A stretch of DNA of 64,000 nucleotides from Sphingobacterium multivorum (GTDB taxonomy: Bacteria; Bacteroidota; Bacteroidia; Sphingobacteriales; Sphingobacteriaceae). Below are positions 17,192 through 25,527 of this stretch, piece after piece; the stretch's first letter is position 1; each line of letters opens with the position of its first letter. Made by a program: the position numbers and the translations under genes. Under the pieces are notes generated by a model that saw only the letters and a program-made list of their open reading frames with translations, searched no databases and had not been told where the DNA came from. The DNA is taken from positions 4,340,001-4,404,000 of the forward strand of contig NZ_CP154261.1 in assembly GCF_039511225.1 (NCBI RefSeq), read 5' to 3'.

Positions 17192-18733
17192 TTAATTGGC
17201 TTGTTTTTTAACTTCCTTGAGCAGGAGGATCGGAACTTTTTCGTAACCGACTTCAAGTTTTAGGTTGTACCGCTTCAGTTCCCTTTGTACATATTCCATC
17301 GATCCTTTACCGATAAGATCCGTCGGGAATTGCATATGGACCAGCAGCTCTTTGGGCAAATTAGTTTGATCGACTATGCTATTATCATCAAACAGTCCAT
17401 TGGGGAGCCTTGGCAATCCCGTTCTCACAAAATCTAACCATTTAAGCTCTCCATATTGGCCACTGAAATAACGATAAGCAGGTTCAGAATACTTAACTCT
17501 CTTTGTTAGCAGTGCTATTGTCTCCTTCGGCTTACCAATACATTTTAACACTGGGACTTTATATTGTTTTGATTGATCAATACTGATCTCAAGCTGATAT
17601 TCAGCTAGCGCATAATCAGCTAAGTACTGCCGGAACAGATTTAAACCTTCCTTCGCTTCTATCCCCTTTGGTGCGCGAAATTCAACGGTTCTACTGTTTT
17701 TTCTAAGCCAGTCACCATAGATCGAATCTTTAGCAAAGTCATTATTATACATTTTGGGGCGTCCGATTTTAAGCTTACTTTTCAGCTCAGGTTCAACCTC
17801 ATACTTTATCGCTTTTAATAGATCCATTCTGTCAGTCAACAGATCCTGATAAGCAAATACAAGCAATTGATCGATGGGAATATTGATACCATAGTAGAGC
17901 CAACCATTAGGCGTTTTTACTGTTTTAAAAGTTACCTGCGCATAGCCCTCGGTGTAGCCCCCAACTTTAAAGCTATCCTTTTGATAGCGCACGACCGCTG
18001 GAGCGTTATGCTCCTGAAAGAAAGGCTGATTAGGATCTATTACCTTGATATCAGCCTCGTTATAGACGGAAGGCATTTTTCCAGCAAGCAACATATTGAT
18101 ATTTTCCAACGTGGCGTAATTTGCTCGCGGCATTGCTATTACCTTTCCCTTATAGATCCAGACCATGTGTGGGATAGCTTGGTGTAGAAAGTACCGGGAC
18201 AAGATCGAATCGTTGATCACAGACTGATGTTTCCAAGCAAAACGGTTAAGGACAGCTTGAATTTCGGCGGTTCCCTCATAGGTGACGGGTATGATGGCAA
18301 CCTTCGTAGTATCTATCTTGCCGAGCAGCTGCTCGTTCATATTTTTTAAGGAACCAAGGCATGGCATACACCAGTGTGCCCAAAAATCCAGTATAATAAG
18401 TTTGTTTCTATCTTTATCTAAGGACCTGTTATAGGTCTTTCCGGTAGACCAATCAATCATACGGTGCACCTCATTATAAAAGGCTTCGGAAACCTGGTCA
18501 TTGATATAAAGCCCATCGGCCCCGCTATCCTTGCGAGGCGTCTGAGCTGATAAACTAAACATATGAAACATAAGAGCTAATACAATAAAAGCTCTTATGT
18601 TCTTCAATGCCTTTAAAAAACAAATTAAATAGGATTGAAAAACTAAGAAGTATAAGATCACAAGTACCGTGATCTTTAGTATTTGAATATATAGCAATGC
18701 ACTTCTAATGGATTGTAATTTTAACTTTTTCAT
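17192..18733 (-). CDS. TlpA-like thioredoxin-domain protein, operonic with SusC/SusD
   Basis: A 513-residue protein with two hydrophobic segments in the first 65 residues (TVLVILYFLVFQSYLICFL, then AFIVLALMFHMFSLSAQ, the latter signal-like). A thioredoxin domain follows (IILDFWAHWCMPCLGSLK; redox pair Cys-x-x-Cys). About 280 further residues have no clear family. It lies 12 bp upstream of susC and 4 bp downstream of a small unknown gene, so all four form one operon. A start between the two hydrophobic segments is possible. Role probably in thiol exchange at the envelope. Confidence 0.85.
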   Translation of the reverse strand: MKKLKLQSIRSALLYIQILKITVLVILYFLVFQSYLICFLKALKNIRAFIVLALMFHMFSLSAQTPRKDSGADGLYINDQVSEAFYNEVHRMIDWSTGKTYNRSLDKDRNKLIILDFWAHWCMPCLGSLKNMNEQLLGKIDTTKVAIIPVTYEGTAEIQAVLNRFAWKHQSVINDSILSRYFLHQAIPHMVWIYKGKVIAMPRANYATLENINMLLAGKMPSVYNEADIKVIDPNQPFFQEHNAPAVVRYQKDSFKVGGYTEGYAQVTFKTVKTPNGWLYYGINIPIDQLLVFAYQDLLTDRMDLLKAIKYEVEPELKSKLKIGRPKMYNNDFAKDSIYGDWLRKNSRTVEFRAPKGIEAKEGLNLFRQYLADYALAEYQLEISIDQSKQYKVPVLKCIGKPKETIALLTKRVKYSEPAYRYFSGQYGELKWLDFVRTGLPRLPNGLFDDNSIVDQTNLPKELLVHMQFPTDLIGKGSMEYVQRELKRYNLKLEVGYEKVPILLLKEVKKQAN

Positions 18734-18737
18734 GATA

Positions 18738-19106
18738 CTAGGAATTGGTATTGGATTGGGATACCCGATGGAAGAAATCGAAGATCGCTTTATAAGTATC
18801 TATCGTTTCTTTGTTTACCTCTAGTGAAATAGATACCTTACCAAGATCCAATTGAGTCATGTGGATCATTAAATAAGCTATCAGGACGCGGAGAAGTTCG
18901 ACGGAAAATTCAGACAATTGCGGATTATCTCTCATTTTTTCGTTATCAACCGTATCGGGATGTAAAACAACGATATAGTCTTTGATTGTACTTAGAGGAT
19001 ACTTATCCCAAAAGTCTTGAACATTTTTCACAGGATCATATCCCGATCGATGGGTCTCATAAATCACCAAATCCAGTAGGATTAGGTGAGCGTAATTAGA
19101 TCTCAT
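18738..19106 (-). CDS. Unknown 122-residue protein at the head of the SusCD operon
   Basis: A soluble, helical protein with no signal peptide; it contains LILLDLVIYETHRSGYDPV and ISLEVNKETIDTYKAIFDFF. I recognise no family. It is the first gene of the 19106-12641 operon (4-bp gap to the TlpA gene), so it may be a regulator or a cytosolic partner of the system. The ATG at 19106 has a weak upstream sequence. Confidence 0.6.
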   Translation of the reverse strand: MRSNYAHLILLDLVIYETHRSGYDPVKNVQDFWDKYPLSTIKDYIVVLHPDTVDNEKMRDNPQLSEFSVELLRVLIAYLMIHMTQLDLGKVSISLEVNKETIDTYKAIFDFFHRVSQSNTNS

Positions 19107-19647
19107 TCATTAGATTTTTAATGGCGAGTTTAAGGCATAGCTATTCCTGTCCGACTGAATCGGTTACTTTTTGGCCATAAACCGCCCGTAATAAAATTGG
19201 TTAATTGGGATAGCTAGAATTCTAGTGAATGGATATGACTCGGTATATAATTGGGCATCTCGAATTCCATAGCTGATGTAGCCAGATCATTGCTGGCTGA
19301 ATCATACCGAAACTACTCGGGAGATTTGAAAATGTTTTTTGTGGATTGTTTTTTTTGATTCATAGCTCACTTAATTTAAGTTTTATAAAGTGAGTCTCTC
19401 GAGGTTATTAAGAACTATAGCGGGCTCCTATCAACCGTATAGCAGGCTTCCGACGGCCTAGTGAAACGGAATTACGATAGTCGCCCACGAGCTATAGCTT
19501 GCACAAAAGTACAAAAATATCTACATGGGCATTGGACTACCGTCTCGTTCACTAGTAATTTGTCGGAATTCACTATCGAGACTCTTTTAGTCAAATGCTA
19601 TTCTATCCAAAAATTGAATGAATATTAAGCAAATATACAAATTCCAT
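19107..19647. other. Long leader/spacer at the island boundary
   Basis: No gene is supported. Several short inverted repeats occur: agccag/ctggct (19280-19298), ctcactt/aagtgag (19366-19394), and an interrupted pairing of actatagcgggc (near 19414) with gcccacgagctatag (near 19490). The GC-richer block at 19430-19500 differs from its AT-rich surroundings. It could be a structured leader of the minus-strand operon or remains of an integration boundary; no tRNA or attachment repeat was identified. Confidence 0.3.
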
Positions 19648-19661
19648 TTATTCAATACAAA
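19630..19661 (-). promoter_or_regulatory. Bacteroidota-type promoter, minus strand
   Basis: On the minus strand the sequence reads TTTG, a 20-nt spacer, then TATATTTG, an excellent match to the Bacteroidota consensus. It points towards the 19106-12641 operon across a leader of about 500 nt. Confidence 0.55.
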
Positions 19662-19675
19662 TATGTATCGAATAA
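19648..19675. promoter_or_regulatory. Near-palindromic operator candidate
   Basis: A 28-bp imperfect palindrome (ttattc.atac....gtat.gaataa) overlaps the -33 box of the minus-strand promoter and lies 28 bp before the XRE-like gene. It is a good candidate for binding by that regulator. Confidence 0.45.
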
Positions 19676-19703
19676 ACTTCTCGAATATATCAACATTTGG
19701 TTT

Positions 19704-20066
19704 ATGACCAACTATTCAAAAATCGAAATAGAAATTATTAATATCACACTAGGACTAACTGTCAAATTAAGGAGGCTAGAACACAAGTACTCCCAGCTTG
19801 ACTTAGGTATTATTAGTGAGACCGACAACACCTTGATAGGTAGGATTGAAAGAGCTGAACATATAGTTGGTTGGAATGTTATAATGTTGGTGAGTCAAAA
19901 ATTAAATATTAACTTCTCATCACTATTTGTACTTAAGACCAAGGCGGAAGTTTTAGAATTAATCGAGGATTGTTTAGCCCTAGAAACAAAGTTGACACAA
20001 CAGAAAAGAGCGTTTTATAATAAATTAAAAATTAGGGTAACGGATTTATATAATAAAATCAGTTAG
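19704..20066 (+). CDS. XRE-like helix-turn-helix regulator
   Basis: A 120-residue protein. Residues about 10-75 follow the lambda-repressor-like fold: a first helix with KLRRLEHKYSQLDLG, then ISETDNTLIGRIERAEHIVG and WNVIMLVSQKLNINFSSLF. The recognition helix is atypical (TLIGRIER), as in many Bacteroidota island regulators. The C-terminal 40 residues are helical. It is the first gene of the AT-rich island, ahead of the HEPN-motif gene, and probably represses its own operon through the near-palindrome upstream. Confidence 0.7.
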   Translation: MTNYSKIEIEIINITLGLTVKLRRLEHKYSQLDLGIISETDNTLIGRIERAEHIVGWNVIMLVSQKLNINFSSLFVLKTKAEVLELIEDCLALETKLTQQKRAFYNKLKIRVTDLYNKIS

Positions 20067-20125
20067 GGTGTTAATGGTCTCCGCCTTAAAAACTGAATAG
20101 CAAATATTGGTTTCTACCAACTTCA

Positions 20126-20800
20126 ATGGACGATTTATATTATAAAACAGAAGAGTATCTTATTCGAATAAGATCGTGCAATAATAAGTTTATCAATTAT
20201 GAAAATATTTCTGATAAAGCTGCTCCCCATTATGTACTAAAAAATAATCCGATAGCTAATCAATTTTCCGGATATAGATTAATACAAAAGGATCTACAGA
20301 ATATTCTTGAGACTATTAATTACACAGTAGACCACAGTAATTCAACCAATTACATTGTAAACAGAAGCTTATCTTTTTTTATTGCAGTTACATATGCGAA
20401 GTGCTTTACAACTGCTGAAGGTAGGAAAATCAAATTAGAGGAAAAACAAATATTGAAAGTATTTAACGATGAGCAACGAGATTTACATTACCAATTAATG
20501 ACATTTAGAAATCAATATGTTGCGCACGGTGGAAATTCTCAATTTGAGATGAATCCAATTGCGATTTCTATTTTCGGAGAGTCATTTGCGATACATGATA
20601 ATCTTATATACGTAAATAATTTAAAAATCTTCAACAATTCGCTAAAAGAAATGATTATCGAGATTATAAAAGAGATAGAAAAAAAGTTAAGCAAAATCTA
20701 CGATCGTTTAGGTGCATTTGTTTTAGAGAATTTCAAGGATATCCAGGATAATTCATTTACGCCAGATTTAACAAAGCTAATTGAAATAAAGGACATGTGA
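20126..20800 (+). CDS. HEPN-motif protein (candidate RNase effector)
   Basis: A 224-residue, mostly helical protein, AT-rich in codon use. It has an R-x5-H motif in a helical setting (TFRNQYVAHGG), typical of HEPN RNases of abortive-infection and toxin systems (AbiF/AbiV- or Cthe_2314-like in style). The helix before it is rich in charged residues (LKVFNDEQRDLHYQLM). No signal peptide. It lies 60 bp after the XRE-like regulator and 95 bp before a pair of fused unknown genes. The activity is inferred only from the motif and the setting. Confidence 0.55.
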   Translation: MDDLYYKTEEYLIRIRSCNNKFINYENISDKAAPHYVLKNNPIANQFSGYRLIQKDLQNILETINYTVDHSNSTNYIVNRSLSFFIAVTYAKCFTTAEGRKIKLEEKQILKVFNDEQRDLHYQLMTFRNQYVAHGGNSQFEMNPIAISIFGESFAIHDNLIYVNNLKIFNNSLKEMIIEIIKEIEKKLSKIYDRLGAFVLENFKDIQDNSFTPDLTKLIEIKDM

Positions 20801-20894
20801 TAGAAAAGTATATTAGATAAATCTGAGCGAAAATTACAATTACGAATCGTCCTTTTGGAATCGGTGTTTTATAAAATAGACATAATAGATAAAT

Positions 20895-21557
20895 ATGAAA
20901 TTGCTAGACATAATTAAAGACGAAAATCTTAAAGGACTTATAACAGATATTCTTGAACTGGAATTAGATAACGTTATTGATAATGAATCAATAAAAGATA
21001 TTCCGATAATAGGATCTGTTTTTAAACTATATGGTGTTTCAAAAAAAATCGGTGATTATTTTCTTTTAAAGAAGATTGGTAGATTCTTGTCAGGATTAGA
21101 AGATATTGAAGAGGAATTAAAGAATAAATTTCTAATGAAAGACAACAAGATGCTCTCAGAAAAACTCTTGATTGTTCTCAATCAATTAAATAGTGAAATA
21201 AAGGCTGAATTAATTGGTAACCTATTTAAAGCTTATATTGAAGAAAAACTATCAAAAGACCAATTATTAGAAATTGTTGATGCGATCGAGATAATTTTTA
21301 TAAATGATTTACTTATATCGGCCCCTTTACCGACTTATACCAGAAACGGATATTTAGGTCAAACACCTTTAAGTGCTATTATGAGGTTTCAATCTGTTGG
21401 GTTTATTACAAAGATTGAACAAATGGTACCAGGAGGGCTCAATATTAACTATACTAATACATTTAACAGATATGAATATAGTAACTCATTCAGAAATCTT
21501 GGAATATATTGCAATGAAACTTTATTAAAATATAAGTCTGAACTTCGGAATTATTAA
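20895..21557 (+). CDS. Unknown island protein
   Basis: A 220-residue protein with an acidic helical N-terminus and an amphipathic segment (IPIIGSVFKLYGVSKKIGDY) followed by LLKKIGRFLSGLEDIEEEL. This pattern occurs in several unclassified accessory proteins of Bacteroidota. The C-terminal 80 residues are of mixed character. Its stop codon abuts the ATG of the next gene (TAA then ATG with no gap), so the two are surely co-translated. I recognise no named family; it may be a partner of the HEPN-motif protein. Confidence 0.6.
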   Translation: MKLLDIIKDENLKGLITDILELELDNVIDNESIKDIPIIGSVFKLYGVSKKIGDYFLLKKIGRFLSGLEDIEEELKNKFLMKDNKMLSEKLLIVLNQLNSEIKAELIGNLFKAYIEEKLSKDQLLEIVDAIEIIFINDLLISAPLPTYTRNGYLGQTPLSAIMRFQSVGFITKIEQMVPGGLNINYTNTFNRYEYSNSFRNLGIYCNETLLKYKSELRNY

Positions 21558-22496
21558 ATGTATATGGAAATATCATGGTATATTAAATATACACCTAAGT
21601 CACCTGGAATTATAAAATTGACCGCAGGGCATACGATGAATGTTCGAGACATCTCATGGTATTTAGATAACGAAATCAACCTTGATATATATGAGTCGTT
21701 ATTGCCCAGCCCTGTGCTAGGACATCGCCAATACAATTTCGACACACTTGATTTTTTTAATAAGCTTTATTTTGTTTTACATAAGATTATTCTATATTCA
21801 GATAATCGAATATTTGTTAGAGACTATTTATCTGCGTTTGCCTTAAACAAAAATCTACATAAAGAATATAAGGAAAGGAAGTATTTCTTCGAATGTTTAT
21901 GCAAAATAATTTTTCATTTTGAAGATGAATTATGTATTCCATCTTCTATTTTAAAAACAATTGACGCAATTATTGATGACCTACAATTTATTATAGATAA
22001 CAAAAAGGAAGATCAAAAAGCAGAGGATAAAGCCGAGTCACTTGACACTACTCTAGGAAATTTTGAAGTCTTCAAAGAGTCATATAAAAACAATAAGAAC
22101 GAAATCAATAAGCATAGTCCAGGTTGGCAGGTAAAGGATTCTATTAAAATACTAGAAGCTCAAAAAAAAACATATAAAATTATCAGTGATTCTTTTAATA
22201 GCATGTCTCGAACGGACGGCTGGCACTATGCTTTTAGATCAGAAGAGGATTTCAATAAAATCTCAGCACTATTGACGAGCTTCTTTGTGCAAGAGAAAAA
22301 TTTTTCATTTCCTGAGGAAACAATAAATTTAAAACGAAACGTGAAGACGAAAGTGGCCGTCTGTGTCAAATTAATCTATGATGAGCTTGGAGAAGGTGAA
22401 TTAAAAAAAGAACAGACTCTTTTTAAGATTATGAGATGCATGAATTCATTTAAAGATGATGATGAATTAGCAATATACAAATTGATGCACAAGTAA
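21558..22496 (+). CDS. Unknown 312-residue island protein
   Basis: A soluble protein with no signal peptide. The N-terminus (EISWYIKYTPKSPGIIKLTA) looks like a beta-rich domain; the rest is helical with a coiled stretch (DNKKEDQKAEDKAESLDTT) and a C-terminal helical domain. It starts directly at the stop codon of the previous gene. No family is recognised. It is probably the third component of the 19704-22496 module. Confidence 0.6.
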   Translation: MYMEISWYIKYTPKSPGIIKLTAGHTMNVRDISWYLDNEINLDIYESLLPSPVLGHRQYNFDTLDFFNKLYFVLHKIILYSDNRIFVRDYLSAFALNKNLHKEYKERKYFFECLCKIIFHFEDELCIPSSILKTIDAIIDDLQFIIDNKKEDQKAEDKAESLDTTLGNFEVFKESYKNNKNEINKHSPGWQVKDSIKILEAQKKTYKIISDSFNSMSRTDGWHYAFRSEEDFNKISALLTSFFVQEKNFSFPEETINLKRNVKTKVAVCVKLIYDELGEGELKKEQTLFKIMRCMNSFKDDDELAIYKLMHK

Positions 22497-22543
22497 GGCC
22501 AATCCCCAAAATCCCCCCTGGAATCCCAAAAGTCACCATCCAT

Positions 22544-22571
22544 ATTGTGCTGAATTAAACAAAAGCACAAT
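22544..22571. other. Inverted repeat covering a start codon
   Basis: attgtgct (22544-22551) and agcacaat (22564-22571) can pair; the right arm includes the first two bases of the ATG at 22570. This could restrict translation of the downstream gene. Confidence 0.3.
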
Positions 22572-22998
22572 GATAAATAGAAAAATAAACAAGGTCGGGC
22601 AAAATCACAATAAGAACGACTTAAATTTTCCTCATCGATTTTCGTCAAAAAAACACCTAAGCAAGAAAATGTTAATGGACACCATTATCGCTGTAATTGA
22701 GAGCTGCACTGGGGAAAACATTTATTCATTAAAAAAAGAGCTAAAAGAAGAAGAACTTTTTTTTCTTGGGCTAAACTATCTCACAACTACAAAAAAAGCA
22801 TATTGCCAAGCACTGGGCATTCCTATTGAGGCTGCCTGCCGTTATAAACGGACTTTCGAAAAAAAAGGATTATTGGTGCAATCATCCTACAAAATAAAAT
22901 GCCCTTATACAGGTCATCTCGCTCATTTAATTTCAACAAATCCTGCCGAATTTGATAATTTAAAGAGAATTAGAATTAAGCAACTATTGCTTTTTTAA
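22570..22998 (+). CDS. Small winged-helix-like accessory protein
   Basis: A 142-residue basic protein. The middle, TTTKKAYCQALGIPIEAACR then YKRTFEKKGLLVQS, reads like a helix-turn-helix with a following wing. Similar small proteins occur in Bacteroidota mobile elements, but I cannot name a family. A later ATG (MLMDTIIAV) could be the start. It ends just before a strong bidirectional hairpin and faces the minus-strand nucleotidyltransferase operon. Confidence 0.5.
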   Translation: MINRKINKVGQNHNKNDLNFPHRFSSKKHLSKKMLMDTIIAVIESCTGENIYSLKKELKEEELFFLGLNYLTTTKKAYCQALGIPIEAACRYKRTFEKKGLLVQSSYKIKCPYTGHLAHLISTNPAEFDNLKRIRIKQLLLF

Positions 22999-23030
22999 TA
23001 AACTAAATTTACTGAACCAAATAACACCAA

Positions 23031-23065
23031 ACATATTCGCTTAACTTTAAGTTAAGCGAATATGT
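23031..23065. terminator. Bidirectional terminator hairpin
   Basis: A 16-bp perfect stem (acatattcgcttaact/agttaagcgaatatgt) with a 3-nt loop. The stop codon of the minus-strand gene at 23047 falls in the loop, so the last residues of that gene are coded by the stem. Confidence 0.75.
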
Positions 23066-23337
23066 TTTAACTCTTCAATTTTACTCCTTAAATTTAATTG
23101 CAAGTCCCTGTATTCTTCAGTAATCTGATCTTGACTTTTATTTGCAATAAAAAAAAGTCTTTCTGAAATATCTATTAAACAGCTTTTCAGCACTTCATTT
23201 GAGATATTATTGTTGAGAAACCAACTTTCAATAGCAGATCTAGACAATCCAGTAAGTTGCATTTTCAATTGATTTTTATTAACATTTTTAATAACCTCTC
23301 TTTGTAAATCGACTCTATTATTAAATTCTGCTTTCAT
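23047..23337 (-). CDS. Small helical partner protein of the nucleotidyltransferase
   Basis: A 96-residue all-helical protein (ESWFLNNNISNEVLKSCLID and ERLFFIANKSQDQITEEYRD). It overlaps the upstream nucleotidyltransferase gene by 17 bp, showing tight coupling. By size and position it could be a HEPN-like toxin or antitoxin half of an MNT pair, but the R-x4-6-H motif is absent. Its stop codon sits in the loop of the terminator hairpin. Confidence 0.6.
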   Translation of the reverse strand: MKAEFNNRVDLQREVIKNVNKNQLKMQLTGLSRSAIESWFLNNNISNEVLKSCLIDISERLFFIANKSQDQITEEYRDLQLNLRSKIEELKHIRLT

Positions 23338-23950
23338 AATAACTCAAAATTTGATTAAACCACTTATCTATCTTATCGATATTCTCTTTAAACAAAGATA
23401 AGTATTCGTCATCAATATTATAATTCACCCCCCTTGTCGAACTTATTCGCGACATCATTAAAAGATCCGTAATCCTTTCATCCAATATTAAAGGAAAATC
23501 AGATAATTTTTCAAAAGATCGTCGACTAAAAATTGGCCTTTCATAACAACCTAACGTAAAACAAGTCGCAAAATTTCTGATTGCTAAGAAAATCATTGAT
23601 AAATCAAACACTATCGAAAAATCATTTTCTTTAATAGAATCGACACTGTCATTAAATAGCTGTTTAAATTTTAAAAGATCTGATTTACAATTGATATATT
23701 TCTCTGGCCTTCCCAAATTCGTTAAAAAATCTTCATCTGAAGAATAAACCAATTTGGATTCGTAATATAGATGCCATGCAAATGGATTTCCTTCTTTATA
23801 CAACTCCTTAATCCTATCACTTGTATATATAGAATATTTATTAACATCAATATCTACTAGTGATTCATCGGAAATTAATATTAAATCAATGTCAGAATAC
23901 TTGTCAATTTCTCCTCTAACTACAGAACCAAATATATATATATTCATCAC
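23321..23950 (-). CDS. MNT-type minimal nucleotidyltransferase
   Basis: A 209-residue protein with the polymerase-beta signature GSVVRGEIDKYSDIDLILIS (residues about 7-26), including the two catalytic aspartates in SDIDL. The C-terminal 110 residues are helical (FLAIRNFATCFTLGCYERPI), a HEPN-like add-on seen in many such proteins. Minimal nucleotidyltransferases act as antitoxins by AMPylating HEPN toxins, and others are toxins or antibiotic modifiers. Here it lies between a pentapeptide-repeat membrane protein and a small helical protein. AT-rich codon use fits the island. Confidence 0.75.
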   Translation of the reverse strand: MMNIYIFGSVVRGEIDKYSDIDLILISDESLVDIDVNKYSIYTSDRIKELYKEGNPFAWHLYYESKLVYSSDEDFLTNLGRPEKYINCKSDLLKFKQLFNDSVDSIKENDFSIVFDLSMIFLAIRNFATCFTLGCYERPIFSRRSFEKLSDFPLILDERITDLLMMSRISSTRGVNYNIDDEYLSLFKENIDKIDKWFNQILSYYESRI

Positions 23951-24955
23951 TTATCGTCTATTATATTTTTTGATAATTATAGACATTAAAAGTCCCATTG
24001 AAACCAATCTCAAAATTATTAAAAACAAAACCAGCAGCTGAGGATAATAACTAAAATAATTATCCCCCCCTTCCGTATTTTTTATCGTCACACCAAAATA
24101 ATTACTAGGAACTTTTACAATAAAAATATTCAAAATATCAAAAAAATCACGTATAGAATTTTTAAATATATCATATATTGTAAGAAAGGTAAATATAAAC
24201 AAATTAAATCTTACTAACCTCCATAAACTTTCACCATTCCCCCAAATGAAATCTAAAACACAAACTTTAATCCATTTCCAAAACTGTACAGATCTTCTTC
24301 TAATACCTCCATATTTTGATCTATGATAATCATCACTCAAACTCCATGTATCATATAAATGCAGTTTCGTCGCTTTAAGTTCTATATTTACCGCGGTGGA
24401 AGCCTTCATATGATCACCTATCGATGCATAATTCAATTTAAGTGACCTTGCAAATTTATATCTTAAATTATTTCTTTGTGGAGCACATTCAAATATTTCT
24501 TCATCCACAAATGTCTTTTCAAAGGTTGCATAATCAAAATTACATAATTGAAAATAAGATCCTTGAAGATTACAATTGTTAAACTTTGCTCCTTCAAATT
24601 TACAATTTATGAAGCGACAATCCTTTAAATAACAACCTTCAAATATAGCTTGAGAAAAATCAATATTTTTAAATAAAAAGTTTGTCGCCACACCACGAAT
24701 GAATAAATACCTTTTGAACTTTAGATCTTCAACAAAATATAGGTTATCTTCTTTTTCAGAAGAAAAAAACATCATATCCTTTACTTCTACACGATTTGTA
24801 GGTTGTAACTTACTTTCAGCGACTTGTTTAAGTCTAAGTTCCTTTTCCTTTCTATCCTCTTCTTTTTTCTTTCTTTTTTCGCTTTCAAGTTCGCCAAGTT
24901 TCGTTACTATTTCTTTAGTAAATATGTTAATAATAGATTTAAAGCTCATGGGCAT
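23951..24955 (-). CDS. Pentapeptide-repeat protein with two-TM channel-like C-terminus
   Basis: A 334-residue protein. A charged coiled-coil-like segment (about residues 20-50) is followed by pentapeptide repeats (about 95-150: IDFSQAIFEGCYLKDCRF, INCKFEGAKFNNCNLQGSYF) and then two transmembrane helices, one near FNLFIFTFLTIYDIF and one at LLVLFLIILRLVSMGLLMSI. The C-terminal IIIKKYNRR and the two-TM layout resemble prokaryotic K-channel modules, but the pore signature GYGD is absent between the helices. It ends directly at the start of the nucleotidyltransferase gene. I infer a membrane-acting effector. Confidence 0.65.
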   Translation of the reverse strand: MPMSFKSIINIFTKEIVTKLGELESEKRKKKEEDRKEKELRLKQVAESKLQPTNRVEVKDMMFFSSEKEDNLYFVEDLKFKRYLFIRGVATNFLFKNIDFSQAIFEGCYLKDCRFINCKFEGAKFNNCNLQGSYFQLCNFDYATFEKTFVDEEIFECAPQRNNLRYKFARSLKLNYASIGDHMKASTAVNIELKATKLHLYDTWSLSDDYHRSKYGGIRRRSVQFWKWIKVCVLDFIWGNGESLWRLVRFNLFIFTFLTIYDIFKNSIRDFFDILNIFIVKVPSNYFGVTIKNTEGGDNYFSYYPQLLVLFLIILRLVSMGLLMSIIIKKYNRR

Positions 24956-25527
24956 TAATATGGTTAATACATATAGAGAATGTTTATCTTTTCAGTTTGT
25001 AAAGATAAATATATGAGCTAATAGCAAAGCATAAAATTATTCATTTTTCATCTTACAGCTTTTCGGAATGATTTAAAAGACCATCGCAATATAATTAAAC
25101 TTCTAAATCCCTGCACCATAAAGGAGTATTTTGCAGCGGATTAGTGGTGTTGTATTGTGTGGAATATCCATTAAGAGAACGCTTAGTAAATATAGTAACC
25201 GTAGAAAGGCATGACAAAAGAGAATGTTTAGAATTTATCTGTAGCATCATCAGTTCAAAAAAATCAATTCAACTACTAAAAACAAATTATTTATTTAAAT
25301 TTAACAAAACACAAAAAAAACCTTAAGAACAATTATATTTCTATACAATTAACATAATCGATTATTATTTTTAAAATTATTGGTAAACCGTATTGAAAAT
25401 AAGGCTATAATCAAGAAATTTAAGATTAATAAATAATTCTGTAGCTATTATATAATGAATATCGGCGATTACAAATTATCTGATTTTTCATTATATTTAG
25501 TAACATATCAATGAGCCTTTAAATTTT
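24956..25527. other. AT-rich spacer between divergent island modules
   Basis: About 570 bp with no convincing gene. A GTG-started 60-residue frame at 25144-25326 is the only candidate and has no recognisable features. Promoters for both the minus-strand pentapeptide operon and the plus-strand DUF3800 operon should lie here; a weak tatatttag occurs at about 25492 on the plus strand. Confidence 0.3.

Noticed and set aside
19400-19510. tRNA-like or attachment site at the island edge
   Set aside because: The GC-rich block lacks a T-loop consensus and a CCA-type acceptor, and no direct repeat of it was found at the far end of the island.
25144-25326. GTG-started 60-residue frame in the island spacer
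   Set aside because: No recognisable features, no start-region signal, and chance frames of this size are common in AT-rich DNA.
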